The notes: a model not told the origin generated them from the sequence alone. Positions 1 to 9,282 are shown, counted from the first letter of the stretch. The stretch is DNA of 64,000 nt from Serratia nevei (GCF_024160145.1 NZ_JAMYWQ010000009.1:83627-147626); one strand, 5' to 3'. Translations and numbers: made by a program.

Positions 1-601
1 GGCCGCTGTTCCAGGCCTTGTCCAGCGACTGGCGCTGAACGCCTTTCAACTGTTGCGCCAGCAGTTCGTTGGCGCGCTTTTCGATCACCGACGTCAGGTT
101 GGTGTCGGCCGGGCCGCCGTTCGGCGGGTTGTACTTGATGCCGCCGTCTTCCGGTGGGTTATGGGACGGCGTAATGACGATACCGTCGGCCTGCGCGCCG
201 CCGCGGCGGTTGTGGCACAGAATCGCGTGCGATACCGCCGGCGTCGGCGTAAAACCGTTGTTTTCCTGCACGATCACATCGACGCCGTTGGCGGTCAGCA
301 CTTCCAGCACGGAAATAAAGGCCGGCTCGGACAGCGCATGGGTATCTTTACCCACGTAGCACGGGCCGGTGGTGCCCTGCTGATGACGAACTTCGGCGAT
401 CGCCTGGGCGATGGCGAGGATGTGCGCTTCGTTGAAGCTGTGGCGCTGCGCGCTGCCGCGGTGGCCGGAGGTGCCAAACTTCACCGCATGTGCGGCATTG
501 CCGGCTTCCGGTTGCAGCACATAGTACTGCGACGTCAGCTGGGCTACGTTGATCAGATCGCTTTGACGGGCGGGCTGCCCGGCACGTGGATTATTCGCCA
601 T
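1..601 (-). CDS. pgm: Phosphoglucomutase, alpha-D-glucose specific (N-terminal part, runs off the left edge)
   Basis: Interconverts glucose-1-phosphate and glucose-6-phosphate in the cytoplasm. Only the first 200 or so residues are in the window. They include FGTSGHRG and the phosphoserine loop [11 protein letters not shown] near residues 144-154, which carries the serine that is phosphorylated in this family. The reading matches E. coli Pgm closely as I recall it. I chose the ATG at 601 over the in-frame ATG at 607, because the GGGAG ribosome site sits 8 bases before the former and only 2 before the latter. It lies 76 bases downstream of seqA on the same strand and is probably co-transcribed with it, as in E. 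coli. Confidence 0.95.
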   Translation of the reverse strand, partial: MANNPRAGQPARQSDLINVAQLTSQYYVLQPEAGNAAHAVKFGTSGHRGSAQRHSFNEAHILAIAQAIAEVRHQQGTTGPCYVGKDTHALSEPAFISVLEVLTANGVDVIVQENNGFTPTPAVSHAILCHNRRGGAQADGIVITPSHNPPEDGGIKYNPPNGGPADTNLTSVIEKRANELLAQQLKGVQRQSLDKAWNSG

Positions 602-677
602 CGACATATCTCCCTCATCCCTGTCGGTGACCGGGCAATACGTCGCGCACGGCCATCATGACGGGCTGTTCGCTAAA

Positions 678-1220
678 TTAGACGGTGCCGCAAACTTTCT
701 CGATCAGTTCCGCCGGGAACTGCATGGCCTGCATGATGTGTTCGATCATGCTGCGTTTGCGACCGGTATTGGTATTGGTGATCACCCAGTAAGGGGTGCC
801 CGGTACATGCTTCGGCTTGGTATGCGTGCCGTTGGCCAGCAGGGTCTGCTGATCGCCGGCGAAATAGGTGCGGGTACGGCCGGTCAACGCTTCGGTGGCG
901 GCGGCGAAACCGGCGGCATCGAGGGTATACAGCGTGGACAGCACCAGCATGAAACGGTTGACTGCTTTGTTCTGCTCGGCATATTCATCCGACAGCAGCA
1001 GCTCACGCATGGCGCGCACGCGATCGCGCGGACGCTGCGCCGGCGCCGCTTTTTCCAGCTCGACGGACTGCGGCACACTGGCGGCAGGCAACGCGCGCAC
1101 CGGTTGCCCGGCGGTGAATTTCAACATGCGGCGTAAAATATCGGACGCGCTTTCACCGATGTGTTGCGTGTGGCTGGCAATATAACGGTAAAGCTCTTCG
1201 TCGACTTCAATAGTTTTCAT
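678..1220 (-). CDS. seqA: Negative modulator of replication initiation SeqA
   Basis: SeqA binds hemimethylated GATC sites, sequesters the origin and blocks early re-initiation. The 180-residue protein is the normal length. The N-terminal oligomerisation segment opens with MKTIEVDEELYRYIA. A low-complexity Ala/Pro/Glu linker follows at about residues 40-65. The C-terminal methyl-GATC-binding domain contains the TNTNTGRKRSMI stretch. It is the upstream gene of a seqA-pgm unit and is divergent from ybfF, with about 235 bases between them for the two promoters. Confidence 0.96.
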   Translation of the reverse strand: MKTIEVDEELYRYIASHTQHIGESASDILRRMLKFTAGQPVRALPAASVPQSVELEKAAPAQRPRDRVRAMRELLLSDEYAEQNKAVNRFMLVLSTLYTLDAAGFAAATEALTGRTRTYFAGDQQTLLANGTHTKPKHVPGTPYWVITNTNTGRKRSMIEHIMQAMQFPAELIEKVCGTV

Positions 1221-1456
1221 CTTTATCCAATACTGTTTTTTCTACTTAGAACCTGAAGCCAGATCCTGCATTCAAGCCATGGGATTATAAGGTTAAAAGC
1301 GCTGGGGCGAACACAACAATGTGCCTCCGGACGGAAAATGCAGACTAATACCTATCGCCGGCCCTGCCAAGCCCGCGCCGCGAAAATTCCGCATGATTCA
1401 TCGTGCCATTCAATCATGATACCCTAATCTGAATCTCTCTCAGTATGAACTTCGCC

Positions 1457-2218
1457 ATGAAATTACATTATCAACTGCTGGCCGCCGAGTCAGACGCGCT
1501 GCCGGTGCTGCTGATCCACGGGCTGTTCGGCAATCTGGACAACCTGGGCGTGCTGGCGCGCGATCTGCATAAACAGCACACGGTGATCAAGGTCGATCTG
1601 CGCAACCACGGCCTCTCTCCGCGCGCCGCTGACATGAACTACCCCGCCATGGCGCAGGATCTGCTGGCGCTGCTCGACGAACTGCAGCTGGAGAAAGCGA
1701 TCGTCATCGGCCATTCGATGGGCGGCAAAGCGGCGATGGCGCTGACCGCCATCGCGCCTGACCGCGTCGCCAGGCTGATCGTCATCGACGTGGCGCCGGT
1801 GGCTTACCAGACCCGCCGCCACGACGAGATCTTCGCCGCGCTGAAGGCCGTCAGCGCCGCCGGCATCACCCAGCGCCAGGCGGCCGCCCAGCTGATGCGC
1901 GACTACCTGCAGGAAGAAGGCGTGATCCAGTTCCTGCTGAAGTCCTTCCACAACGGCGAATGGCGCTTCAACCTGCCGGTGCTGATCGAACGCTACGAAG
2001 ACATCACCGGCTGGCAGGAGGTGCCGGCCTGGCCGCACCCGACCCTGTTCATTCGCGGCGGCCTGTCGCCGTACGTGCAGGACAGCTATCGCGCGGACAT
2101 CGCCCGTCAGTTCCCGCAGGCCCGCGCGCACGTGGTCGCCGGCACCGGCCATTGGGTACACGCCGAAAAACCGGAAGCGGTGCTGCGCGCCATTCATCGT
2201 TTCCTCGACGAAGCCTGA
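1457..2218 (+). CDS. ybfF: Alpha/beta-hydrolase esterase YbfF
   Basis: This is an acyl-CoA/palmitoyl-type esterase of the alpha/beta-hydrolase fold. The product is 253 residues. The oxyanion segment HGLFG lies near residue 22, the nucleophile elbow GHSMGG carries the catalytic serine near residue 85, and the catalytic histidine is in GHWVHAEKP near the C-terminus. I chose the ATG at 1457 because MKLHYQL aligns with the E. coli start. An in-frame ATG at 1445 would add four residues and cannot be excluded. It lies between divergent seqA and downstream ybfE, the conserved enterobacterial order. Confidence 0.92.
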   Translation: MKLHYQLLAAESDALPVLLIHGLFGNLDNLGVLARDLHKQHTVIKVDLRNHGLSPRAADMNYPAMAQDLLALLDELQLEKAIVIGHSMGGKAAMALTAIAPDRVARLIVIDVAPVAYQTRRHDEIFAALKAVSAAGITQRQAAAQLMRDYLQEEGVIQFLLKSFHNGEWRFNLPVLIERYEDITGWQEVPAWPHPTLFIRGGLSPYVQDSYRADIARQFPQARAHVVAGTGHWVHAEKPEAVLRAIHRFLDEA

Positions 2219-2325
2219 AAAACACGCTCACCTGGCGAAAAAACGCGCTAAAGATAACGGCTTAGCGCGTTTAGCCCGCAGTTAGGCATTGTCGCCGCTC
2301 CATCTGCTGGGGTAATATGGCGCGC

Positions 2326-2369
2326 TATAATTTTGCCGCCGCGCCAGCGCGTTCGCGAACGCCGGTTCG
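2326..2369 (+). promoter_or_regulatory. Probable ybfE promoter with adjoining palindromes
   Basis: A TATAAT hexamer lies at 2326-2331. Just downstream is a perfect 14-base palindrome, GCGTTCGCGAACGC (2349-2362). It overlaps CGAAC-N4-GTTCG (2356-2369). No good -35 is visible. E. coli ybfE is LexA-regulated, but no CTGT-N8-ACAG box of the gammaproteobacterial type was found here. Confidence 0.35.
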
Positions 2370-2474
2370 GGGGTGAATTTGGGTTAGGGTTTATTGGCCC
2401 GAAGTGTGTTAACCGACGCCTCCTTAAGCGTGCGAGCGCTTTTTGATGCAAACTCCCTTGCAGTACCGCTACCT

Positions 2475-2762
2475 ATGGCAAAAGAACAAACGGATCGCAC
2501 GACGCTGGATCTGTTCGCAGATGAACGCCGTCCGGGGCGCCCGAAAACCAACCCGCTTTCCCGCGATGAACAGCTTAGAATCAATAAGCGCAATCAGTTA
2601 CGGCGCGATAAAGTGCGTGGATTGCGGCGCGTAGAGCTGAAAATCAACGCGGATGCGGTGGACGCCCTGAACAAACTGGCGGAACAGCGCAACATCAGCC
2701 GCAGCGAGCTCATCGAGCAGATGCTGTTGGCGCAACTGGCGGAAGAACAGCCGGAACATTGA
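2475..2762 (+). CDS. ybfE: LexA-regulated small protein YbfE, ribbon-helix-helix-like
   Basis: This 95-residue basic protein begins MAKEQTDRTTLDLF, exactly where the E. coli homologue starts. Upstream in-frame codons to 2394 were therefore excluded. The C-terminal half (ELKINADAVDALNKLAEQRNISRSELIEQML) resembles a ribbon-helix-helix/CopG-type DNA-binding fold. In E. coli the gene is listed as SOS-regulated, but the molecular role is unknown. The gene sits between ybfF and fldA as in other Enterobacterales. The ribosome site is weak. Confidence 0.85.
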   Translation: MAKEQTDRTTLDLFADERRPGRPKTNPLSRDEQLRINKRNQLRRDKVRGLRRVELKINADAVDALNKLAEQRNISRSELIEQMLLAQLAEEQPEH

Positions 2763-3026
2763 TCTCTTCGGCCGCACGCGCGGCGCGGCGTTAAGGACAA
2801 CGCCGGATCGACCACGCTTTTCTTCATTCTCCGGCATCGCATAAATGCGATAAAACCCCGGCGCCACTTTCTGGCATGATACGCATTTACCGGTAAGAGA
2901 CTGCGCCTGTCGGCGCCCGCCCCCGTGGCGAACGGCTCTTGCCATGGCATCATTTTAATCGGCGTCAGCGGCGGCAGTGCCGGCGTCGAGTAATGCAATT
3001 ACTTGAATTTAAAGGTTATACGCGAT

Positions 3027-3566
3027 ATGGCTACTGTAGGCATTTTCTTTGGCAGCGACACTGGCAATACCGAAAACATTGCCAAAATGATCCAGAAAAT
3101 TCTCCAGAAACAGTTTGGCGACGACGTGTCCGAAGTGCATGACATCGCCAAAAGCAGCAAAGAAGACCTGGAAGGGTTCGATATCCTGCTGCTGGGTATC
3201 CCGACCTGGTACTACGGTGAAGCGCAGTGTGACTGGGATGATTTCTTCCCGACGCTGGAAGAGGTCGATTTCAACGGCAAGCTGGTAGCCCTGTTCGGCT
3301 GCGGCGACCAGGAAGATTACGCGGAATACTTCTGCGACGCGATGGGCACCATCCGCGACATCATCGAACCGCGCGGCGCGGCCATCGTCGGCCACTGGCC
3401 GACCAAAGGCTACCACTTCGAGGCCTCCAAAGGCCTGGCGGACGACAACCACTTCATCGGCCTGGCGATCGACGAAGACCGTCAGCCGGAACTGACCAAC
3501 GAGCGCGTCGACGCCTGGGTCAAGCAGATCGTCGAAGAGCTGAGCCTGGCCGATATCGTCGGCTAA
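3027..3566 (+). CDS. fldA: Flavodoxin 1
   Basis: FMN-containing one-electron carrier that feeds pyruvate-formate lyase activase, biotin synthase, methionine synthase and the isoprenoid enzymes IspG and IspH. The 179-residue protein has the phosphate-binding loop GSDTGNTENIA near residues 9-19. The flavin-stacking regions PTWYYGEAQCDWDD and FGCGDQEDYAEYF are also present. The start at 3027 (MATVGIFF) follows AAAGG at 3011-3015 and aligns with E. coli. It is a few residues longer than the E. coli protein because of a short insertion near residue 30. It lies upstream of fur. Confidence 0.96.
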   Translation: MATVGIFFGSDTGNTENIAKMIQKILQKQFGDDVSEVHDIAKSSKEDLEGFDILLLGIPTWYYGEAQCDWDDFFPTLEEVDFNGKLVALFGCGDQEDYAEYFCDAMGTIRDIIEPRGAAIVGHWPTKGYHFEASKGLADDNHFIGLAIDEDRQPELTNERVDAWVKQIVEELSLADIVG

Positions 3567-3896
3567 GGGCCGCAACTGGCGAAAGGTTGAACAAAGGCCC
3601 TGTAAAGTGCATAGTGTTGCCCACAGGGCCGTCATCGGCAGCAGGGATTGCTGCGATAGAAGCTACAGATTTGTAACTTCCCATCCCGTCACGGTAGACT
3701 GAGATATCGGTTTATCCCATCCATCAAGGCGTTGCATGCAAAACATGCAATAGTGCAATTATATCTTTGTTAACAACCGGCGGTTTCCATTTAGTACAAC
3801 CGGTTCTATAATGAGACGCATTAACTCTTTGTGCCGACCGATGCCACAGGCGAGTACGCCTCAACTTGATTAGCATAGTAACAGGACTGAATTCGC
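3567..3896. other. fldA-fur intergenic region
   Basis: The 330-base gap holds an 8-bp stem (GGCCCTGT/ACAGGGCC, 3596-3630) with a long loop and no T-run. It also holds the fur promoter and Fur box near 3784-3825. E. coli carries a translated leader ORF (uof) upstream of fur. Short ATG frames exist here (for example 3811-3873), but that ATG overlaps the -10 element, so I do not call a leader peptide. Confidence 0.5.
3784..3825 (+). promoter_or_regulatory. fur promoter overlapped by a Fur box
   Basis: A TATAAT -10 lies at 3807-3812 with a weak TTTCCA -35 at 3784-3789 and a 17-base spacer. The 19 bases at 3807-3825 match the GATAATGATAATCATTATC Fur consensus at 14 positions, so Fur would occlude its own -10. 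This agrees with known fur autoregulation in E. coli. Confidence 0.7.
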
Positions 3897-4343
3897 ATGA
3901 CCGACAACAACATCGCACTGAAGAAGGCCGGCTTAAAAGTCACGCTTCCGCGACTCAAAATCCTGGAAGTACTGCAAAATCCGGAATGCCATCACGTCAG
4001 TGCGGAAGATTTGTACAAAAAACTGATTGATATGGGCGAAGAGATCGGGCTGGCAACGGTTTATCGCGTACTGAACCAGTTTGACGATGCGGGCATTGTG
4101 ACACGTCACAATTTCGAAGGCGGCAAGTCCGTGTTCGAGCTGACCCAACAGCATCACCACGATCACCTGATTTGCCTGGACTGCGGCAAAGTGATCGAAT
4201 TCAGCGACGAATCCATCGAAGTGCGCCAGCGTGATATCGCCAAGCAGCACGGCATCAAGCTCACCAACCACAGCCTGTACCTGTACGGCCACTGTGAAAC
4301 CGGTGACTGCCGCGAAGACGAAACGCTGCACGACAAGAAATAA
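3897..4343 (+). CDS. fur: Ferric uptake regulator Fur
   Basis: Fe2+-dependent repressor of iron acquisition genes. The 148-residue protein has the N-terminal winged helix (KVTLPRLKILEVLQ to ATVYRVLNQFDDAGIV). The regulatory metal site is HHHDHLICLDCGKVIEF near residues 87-103, and the C-terminal cysteines lie in GHCETGDCRED. Length and sequence agree with E. coli Fur throughout. It is expressed from its own Fur-box promoter and ends in a strong hairpin at 4361-4389. Confidence 0.98.
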   Translation: MTDNNIALKKAGLKVTLPRLKILEVLQNPECHHVSAEDLYKKLIDMGEEIGLATVYRVLNQFDDAGIVTRHNFEGGKSVFELTQQHHHDHLICLDCGKVIEFSDESIEVRQRDIAKQHGIKLTNHSLYLYGHCETGDCREDETLHDKK

Positions 4344-4360
4344 GCCTGACCGGCTAGGAA

Positions 4361-4389
4361 AAACCGCCTCACATCGAGGCGGTTTTTTT
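4361..4389 (+). terminator. fur rho-independent terminator
   Basis: Stem AACCGCCTC (4362-4370) pairs with GAGGCGGTT (4376-4384) around a five-base loop, followed by seven T. Confidence 0.85.
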
Positions 4390-4409
4390 ATGTCCACCGT
4401 GCAACGGGC

Positions 4410-4434
4410 AAAAAAAACCCCGGACAAGCCGGGG
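4410..4434 (-). terminator. Terminator of the chiP-chiQ-chb operon
   Basis: Read on the minus strand, CCCCGG (4429-4434) pairs with CCGGGG (4418-4423) and runs into eight U (A4410-A4417). It lies about 160 bases past the chb stop and faces the fur terminator, so the two convergent units are separated. Confidence 0.75.
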
Positions 4435-4592
4435 AAAAATCATGTCATGAAATATCACAATTGCAGCGGCACTGCTACTCCACGTACTACTCTCACTTCA
4501 ACGTCCGCCCCACGCCGACACGCGCGGAGGCAAACGCATTCCCCCTTCGTTATAACGGCCCGCCGCCAAGGCTGCGAGCCGTTGTACCCGGC

Positions 4593-7250
4593 TTAGACCT
4601 TCTCGGCGCGGCTGTAGCGTTTGCCGTCCGGGCTGACCGAACGCACCTGCACGTCACCGGAGACCGCCGGTTTGGCCTTGGCGTCATAACGCTGCCACTG
4701 CTTGCCGCCGTCGGTGGAGTACTCGATGCCCAACCCCGGCAGCGCGATATTCGCCTCCAGCTTGCCGCCCGCTACGCGTGCGCCCGGCACCGGCAGACGG
4801 TAAGCGACGCCGCCTTTGTCCAGCTTGGCCAGTTCACGCTGGCCCAGGATATTGGCGAAGCGCAGCCAGTCTTTCTCCAGCGCCTTGGTATCGACAAAGT
4901 GGGTTTCCCCGCCTTTGTATTCGCGGCCGGCGCGATAGTCCTGCTCCCAACCGGCGCGGTGCCAGGCGCGTTCAGCCACCGACAGCGCGCGTGGGAAGAT
5001 CATGTATTCCATCTGCGGATCGGTGCGCTGGGTTTCGCTCCACAGCTGCGCGGACAGCCCGTAGGCCCCCGGCCACGGCTTGTCGCTCTTGGCGTTGAAG
5101 TGGTTGCCGTCGCGGTCGACCGAGGTTTCCGCGTTCTGCGGCATGTTGTCCGGCGCGAAGCTGAACACCTTGCGTTCGTCGCTGAAACGGGTGCCCCAGT
5201 AGTAACCGCGCTCGTCCGGGTTCACCTCGTAAGGGAAGTCCATATAGACGTAGTCCGGGTTGGAAACCACCACTTCATATCCTTTGTTGGCCCAGTCGTT
5301 GACGCTATCGAAACCGCCCCAGTACAGGGTATCCCAGAAGTTGACGCCCACGCGCGAGGTGGCGAACGCTTTCGCGTTCTCGGCGTCTTTCAGGCCATCC
5401 TGCCAGGCCTGCATTCTGTCGATGCCGTGCGCCTTCACCAGCTTGCTGACCTCTTGGCCGAAGTAGCTCGGCAGGTGCTCCATGTCGGCCACCTTGCCTT
5501 CTTTGATCATCGTCTGGCAAACCTGCGACTTGGCCCACGGCTTGTCTTCGTTGCTCTGATCGATAATGCCTTTGCCCGGCTCTGGTTTCGCCTTGTCGGT
5601 GTAGCCAGCGCCCAGGCGAATGTTTTTCGCTTCGTCGCCGCCGAAGTGCCAGGTCTTGATCGGCTGGCCGGCCTCTTTATGCATCTGGGCGATCTCGCCG
5701 ATCACCTTGTCGACAAAGCGCTGGGAAGAATCCAGGCACGGGTTCAGGTAGCTCTGGCGGTTAAAGAACTGCACAGAGGTGGTGTTGGAGGTATCGGTCG
5801 GATCCACCAGGCGGAATTCGTTGGCCTCCTGCTCTTTGCCGGCGGCATGCAGCTTTTTATAGCGCGCTTCCATCGAGACCACCGCGGCGCGGGCGTGTGC
5901 CGGCATGTCGATCTCCGGGATCACTTCAATTTGGCGCGCCTGCGCGTATTTGATGATGTCGATATAGTCCTGACGGCTGAAGAAGCCGCCGTAGACGTCC
6001 GGCCCCTGGCCGTACTGCGGCAGCAGGCAGGTGGTTTCGCTCAGATCGTGGCAGCGCTGGCCGCCGACCTCCGTCAGCTCAGGCAAACCGGGGATCTCGA
6101 TGCGCCAGCCTTCGTCATCGCTCAGATGGAAGTGGAATTTGTTGAGCTTGTAGGCCGCCATCTGATCCAGCAGGCGCAGCACCGCGTCCTTCTTATGGAA
6201 GTTGCGCGCGACGTCGAGGAAAATGCCGCGATACTGGAAGCGCGGCGCATCGCTGGCGTCCAGCGTGGCAATCTTGCCGCTGCCGTCGCTCGGCACTAAC
6301 GACAGGATCGACTGCAGCCCGTAGAACACCCCGGCCTGATCGAAGCCGATCACCCGCGCCTCTTTCTTGCCGATCTTCAGCTCATAGGCGCCCGGCACCG
6401 CCATCGCGCCTTTAAACTTGCCCGGCTGGATGTCGGTCTTGATCGGATAACCGTTGGCCTGAACCGGCACGCCCAGCAGCGCGAAGCGCTGGTTGACGAC
6501 GTCCGCCGCCGGCTTGACCAGCGTGCTCAGATCCGGCGATACCCCTTTGCGCAAATCGGCGTCCTGCGCGTGAACCTTCACCTGCATCGGCGTCGGCACG
6601 ATCTGGCCGCGCAGCGCGCCGGCAGGCAGCGTCGGCAGATCGGCATTGCTGACAAAGCGCGAAGCCGGCGTCATCAGAATGTTTTTGTCGTCTTTGGTGC
6701 GCTTCCACTGGTCGCCGGTGAACGGCGCCACGAACTGATCCAGGTTTTCGGTATCGGTATTCGCCAGCATTTTCGGCTTGGCGTCGCCGGACGTGGCATA
6801 CCAGCGTGGCAGGAAGTCGTTTCTGAACAGCTGCCAGTATTCGGCGACCACCGGGATTTCCACCGCCTTACCGGCCGGGAAACCGCTGAATTTGGCGGTC
6901 GGCTCCAGCTTGTACAGATCGCCGGTGAGGTGAGCAATCTTGAACTGGTCGTTGTCTACCCGCAGGGTCTGGCGCGGGCTGTGGAAATAGATGACCCAAT
7001 CTTTGCCGTCGATCGCCTGGCCGTCGTTGCTGAGGGTGAACAACACTCGGTTGCAAGAGGCCCAATCGGCGCCCAGCGCCGCGCAATCCACGCCGTTTTC
7101 GCCGGCGCGGTTATCCAGCATTTTCACGTTCAGCTTCAGCTGGCTCAGTTGATCCACCAGCTGTTGATCGGCCATGGCGCTTCCCATGCCGCCCAGGAAT
7201 CCCATCGTTGCCGTCAACGCGGCTAATGCGCTCAGTTTGAATGCGTTCAT
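4593..7250 (-). CDS. chb: Periplasmic chitobiase (N,N'-diacetylchitobiase, beta-N-acetylhexosaminidase, GH20)
   Basis: Hydrolyses chitobiose and short chito-oligosaccharides to GlcNAc by substrate-assisted catalysis. The 885-residue precursor has a signal peptide ending near AMADQ. An N-terminal carbohydrate-binding domain follows, then a second alpha/beta domain. The GH20 barrel carries the catalytic Asp-Glu pair in HFGGDEAKN, corresponding to D539-E540 of the solved S. marcescens enzyme. The C-terminal part is immunoglobulin-like. Length and sequence fit the S. marcescens enzyme (also called ctb). It is the last gene of chiP-chiQ-chb, only 14 bases after chiQ, so translation may be linked. 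Confidence 0.97.
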   Translation of the reverse strand: MNAFKLSALAALTATMGFLGGMGSAMADQQLVDQLSQLKLNVKMLDNRAGENGVDCAALGADWASCNRVLFTLSNDGQAIDGKDWVIYFHSPRQTLRVDNDQFKIAHLTGDLYKLEPTAKFSGFPAGKAVEIPVVAEYWQLFRNDFLPRWYATSGDAKPKMLANTDTENLDQFVAPFTGDQWKRTKDDKNILMTPASRFVSNADLPTLPAGALRGQIVPTPMQVKVHAQDADLRKGVSPDLSTLVKPAADVVNQRFALLGVPVQANGYPIKTDIQPGKFKGAMAVPGAYELKIGKKEARVIGFDQAGVFYGLQSILSLVPSDGSGKIATLDASDAPRFQYRGIFLDVARNFHKKDAVLRLLDQMAAYKLNKFHFHLSDDEGWRIEIPGLPELTEVGGQRCHDLSETTCLLPQYGQGPDVYGGFFSRQDYIDIIKYAQARQIEVIPEIDMPAHARAAVVSMEARYKKLHAAGKEQEANEFRLVDPTDTSNTTSVQFFNRQSYLNPCLDSSQRFVDKVIGEIAQMHKEAGQPIKTWHFGGDEAKNIRLGAGYTDKAKPEPGKGIIDQSNEDKPWAKSQVCQTMIKEGKVADMEHLPSYFGQEVSKLVKAHGIDRMQAWQDGLKDAENAKAFATSRVGVNFWDTLYWGGFDSVNDWANKGYEVVVSNPDYVYMDFPYEVNPDERGYYWGTRFSDERKVFSFAPDNMPQNAETSVDRDGNHFNAKSDKPWPGAYGLSAQLWSETQRTDPQMEYMIFPRALSVAERAWHRAGWEQDYRAGREYKGGETHFVDTKALEKDWLRFANILGQRELAKLDKGGVAYRLPVPGARVAGGKLEANIALPGLGIEYSTDGGKQWQRYDAKAKPAVSGDVQVRSVSPDGKRYSRAEKV

Positions 7251-7264
7251 GTTCTCGTCCTTCT

Positions 7265-7591
7265 TTAATTATTGTTATCGCGAATTTCTTGCCACAGCTT
7301 GCCGCACTGGGCGTCGTAAGCCTGACCGTTACCGCTGTGCACCGCCATAATGCAGTTCTGATAATCCATCACCCGCACCGTTTCCTGCTCGGCGAACTGC
7401 TGGTGCTGTTTCTCTTGTTTCAGCACGTTCAGCACCGCCTTGCAGGGCTGCAGACGCTCCGGCGAACCTTCGGCGGTGTTGATGCAGGCGCTGTAAGCCT
7501 GTCTCAATTTGGCGTCTTCCGGCGGCGCGGCAGGTTGCGCGCAGGCGCTCAAGGCCGCAGCGGCCGCCAACATCAGCATGATTTTTTTCAT
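7265..7591 (-). CDS. chiQ: Chitosugar-operon lipoprotein ChiQ
   Basis: A 108-residue lipoprotein with a lipobox at LSAC (Cys17) after a short hydrophobic leader. The mature part is small and helical and contains four further cysteines at CINTAEG, CKAV, CIMAV and CGKLW, which could form two disulfides in the periplasm. It lies between the chitoporin and chitobiase genes. In E. coli the homologue (ybfN) follows chiP and is controlled with it by the small RNA ChiX. The molecular role is unknown; help in chito-oligosaccharide uptake is inferred from position only. Confidence 0.88.
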   Translation of the reverse strand: MKKIMLMLAAAAALSACAQPAAPPEDAKLRQAYSACINTAEGSPERLQPCKAVLNVLKQEKQHQQFAEQETVRVMDYQNCIMAVHSGNGQAYDAQCGKLWQEIRDNNN

Positions 7592-7637
7592 CGTTGAATT
7601 CCCTTAACTGCCCCCGGCGGCGAAGCCGGGGTGCACA

Positions 7638-9041
7638 TCAGAAGATGGTGAATGGCGCGATGACCATGAACTTGACGTCTTTCTCGTCCTGGAAGATGTT
7701 GCCGTAACCGCCGCCCCAGCTCGGGATGTTGGTGTGGTTGTCATACTGAGTGTAGTGCAGCTTGATCAGGGTGCCCTTGGCGCGCCCTTCCTGAATGGTG
7801 TACATCGCGTCCAGGCTCCAGGCGCTCTCTTTCAGGCGCTGGCTCTGATCGTAGATCGGGTTGGTGCTCGGCTTGGCGTCCCAGGCGTAAACGTAGGAGC
7901 CGCCGACCGCCATGCCCGGCAGGTTCCAGTTGCTGAGGTCATACATCACGCCGGCATACACCGCTTTCTCGCCGTTGGCGTTAAAGTCGGAGCGGTTATC
8001 CCACCACACGTCCAGGCGACCGTTGGACGAGGCGTAGGTCGGGGTCATGCGCTGCAGGAAGAAGCCCTGGTTGCCTTCCGCCTTGACCATGGTGCCTTCC
8101 AGACGCCAGTTGAACTGCCCGGTGGTGTAACCGAAGGTCAGCGCCTGCAGCCAGGCCAGGCCGTCGTAGATACTGTTCGGATCGTTCTTGTTGCTGATGC
8201 GGTCTTCCGCACCGTAGAACTGGTAACTGGTGGTCAGCGGGTTGCCGAGCACATCGAATTTGTAAGACGCCTTGGTGAAGTATTGATTCACATAACCCTG
8301 CGCCTGGCCGAAGGCGGCTTCCAGCACCAGATCGTTTTTGAAATCGTACTTGGCGCCCAGCGAGTGCAGGTAGGAAACGCGGGTTTTCTTATCGTTCTGG
8401 CGGAAGTCGTCCATCTCGATATGCCACGGCGCCTTGTATTTGTCGGCCCACATGTAGGAGAAACTCAACGCGCCGGCATCGCCATAGTCAAACTTGGCAC
8501 CGGCCTCGGCCCCCTGATAGGTGCCCGGCATAAAACTCCAGTGCGGCGCCAGCAGGGTTTGGCCGCTCGGCTGAATGTAGCCGGCGCGCGCCCAGACCGG
8601 GCCGTATTTGAATTTGGCGGCGGCTTTGTACAGGCTGACGCCGCCTTTGTCACCGGAGTAATCTTCTTCGTAGGTCCGGTTTTTCGAGGAGAATGCGATC
8701 TCGTTCGGGTGGCCGCTGGCGCTGGATTCCGCCAGCTCGATGGCGGTAAAGGCACCGACGTCCAGACCGAACATGTCCCAGGCGTAGCCCGAAGCGAAAT
8801 CCAGGCTCAGGTTGGCGGTGGAGTGCGACAGGTTGGTGGTGTATTGGTTGTAATCCTTGCTGTCCGGATTGAGATCTTTACGGTCGCGCTCACGTTGCCA
8901 GTAATAAATGCCGCCGGTCAGCGTGGAATCATCGATAAACCCTGCGGCTTTCGCCTCAGGCGCCATGGCAAACCCTGTTCCCAACAGCGCACCCGCGACT
9001 GCGAGCGCCAGCGTTTTACGCTGAGCACCGTGCGTACCCAT
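7638..9041 (-). CDS. chiP: Chitoporin ChiP (OprD-family outer-membrane channel)
   Basis: Outer-membrane porin for chito-oligosaccharides. The 467-residue precursor has a signal peptide ([13 protein letters not shown] ... EAKA). A strongly amphipathic beta-strand pattern with many aromatic girdle residues follows, and the protein ends in a terminal Phe (PFTIF), typical of BAM-recognised barrels. It is the first gene of chiP-chiQ-chb. The ribosome site AGAGGAA lies inside a 16-base stretch complementary to the ChiX small RNA. Upstream lie two promoter-like elements and a candidate NagC operator. Expression is therefore expected only when chitosugars relieve both controls. Confidence 0.95.
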   Translation of the reverse strand: MGTHGAQRKTLALAVAGALLGTGFAMAPEAKAAGFIDDSTLTGGIYYWQRERDRKDLNPDSKDYNQYTTNLSHSTANLSLDFASGYAWDMFGLDVGAFTAIELAESSASGHPNEIAFSSKNRTYEEDYSGDKGGVSLYKAAAKFKYGPVWARAGYIQPSGQTLLAPHWSFMPGTYQGAEAGAKFDYGDAGALSFSYMWADKYKAPWHIEMDDFRQNDKKTRVSYLHSLGAKYDFKNDLVLEAAFGQAQGYVNQYFTKASYKFDVLGNPLTTSYQFYGAEDRISNKNDPNSIYDGLAWLQALTFGYTTGQFNWRLEGTMVKAEGNQGFFLQRMTPTYASSNGRLDVWWDNRSDFNANGEKAVYAGVMYDLSNWNLPGMAVGGSYVYAWDAKPSTNPIYDQSQRLKESAWSLDAMYTIQEGRAKGTLIKLHYTQYDNHTNIPSWGGGYGNIFQDEKDVKFMVIAPFTIF

Positions 9042-9044
9042 ATT

Positions 9045-9060
9045 GAAATTCCTCTTTGAC
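9045..9060 (-). promoter_or_regulatory. Predicted ChiX small-RNA pairing site covering the chiP Shine-Dalgarno
   Basis: The plus strand here reads GAAATTCCTCTTTGAC. This is the seed sequence I remember for E. coli ChiX, so the chiP mRNA carries its exact complement across its AGAGGAA ribosome site, 3 bases before the ATG. ChiX silencing of chiP translation is established in E. coli and Salmonella. The base identity with ChiX is from memory. Confidence 0.75.
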
Positions 9061-9192
9061 TTAACTTAAAAGTTGCAGCCGCCTGTGTTCACCACTGCCC
9101 TGCACGACTGCCAATAAAAAACCCGAACGGGTAAAAAATATTGCCGACGAGATGTTATTCCCACAGCACTAATTGCTACAGACAGACTATTT

Positions 9193-9205
9193 TTCGCGAC
9201 GCGAA
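9193..9205 (-). promoter_or_regulatory. Candidate NagC operator in the chiP leader
   Basis: The near-perfect palindrome TTCGCGACGCGAA has AT-rich flanks, giving the CG-centred, A/T-flanked shape of NagC/Mlc sites. It sits at the predicted start of the nearer chiP promoter. NagC repression of chiP is known in E. coli; this particular site is my inference. Confidence 0.5.
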
Positions 9206-9207
9206 TT

Positions 9208-9237
9208 ATCAAATGAAAAATGTGGAAGATTTGTCAA
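9208..9237 (-). promoter_or_regulatory. Candidate proximal chiP promoter
   Basis: On the minus strand a perfect TTGACA -35 (9232-9237) is followed, after 18 bases, by TTTGAT (9208-9213). The predicted start falls in the NagC-like palindrome. A CRP-like TGTGC-N6-TCATA lies just upstream (9240-9255). Confidence 0.45.
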
Positions 9238-9282
9238 AGTATGACAAGGAGCACATATCGGTGAGAATTTGTTACGCGAGTG

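Noticed and set aside
2356..2369. A functional LexA site before ybfE
   Set aside because: The motif is the Gram-positive type, while gammaproteobacterial LexA binds CTGT-N8-ACAG, which I did not find here. It is kept only as a low-interest finding.
3811..3873. A 20-codon ORF upstream of fur as a Uof-like leader peptide
   Set aside because: Its ATG overlaps the fur -10 element and would not be in the transcript. It has no ribosome site and does not overlap fur.
4461..6299. A 612-codon plus-strand frame opposite chb
   Set aside because: It is the antisense shadow of the chitobiase gene. GC-rich codon bias opens long frames on the other strand, and the product has no family resemblance or ribosome site. 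The same applies to the long frames opposite glnS, chiP, leuS, mrdA, rodA, asnB and miaB.
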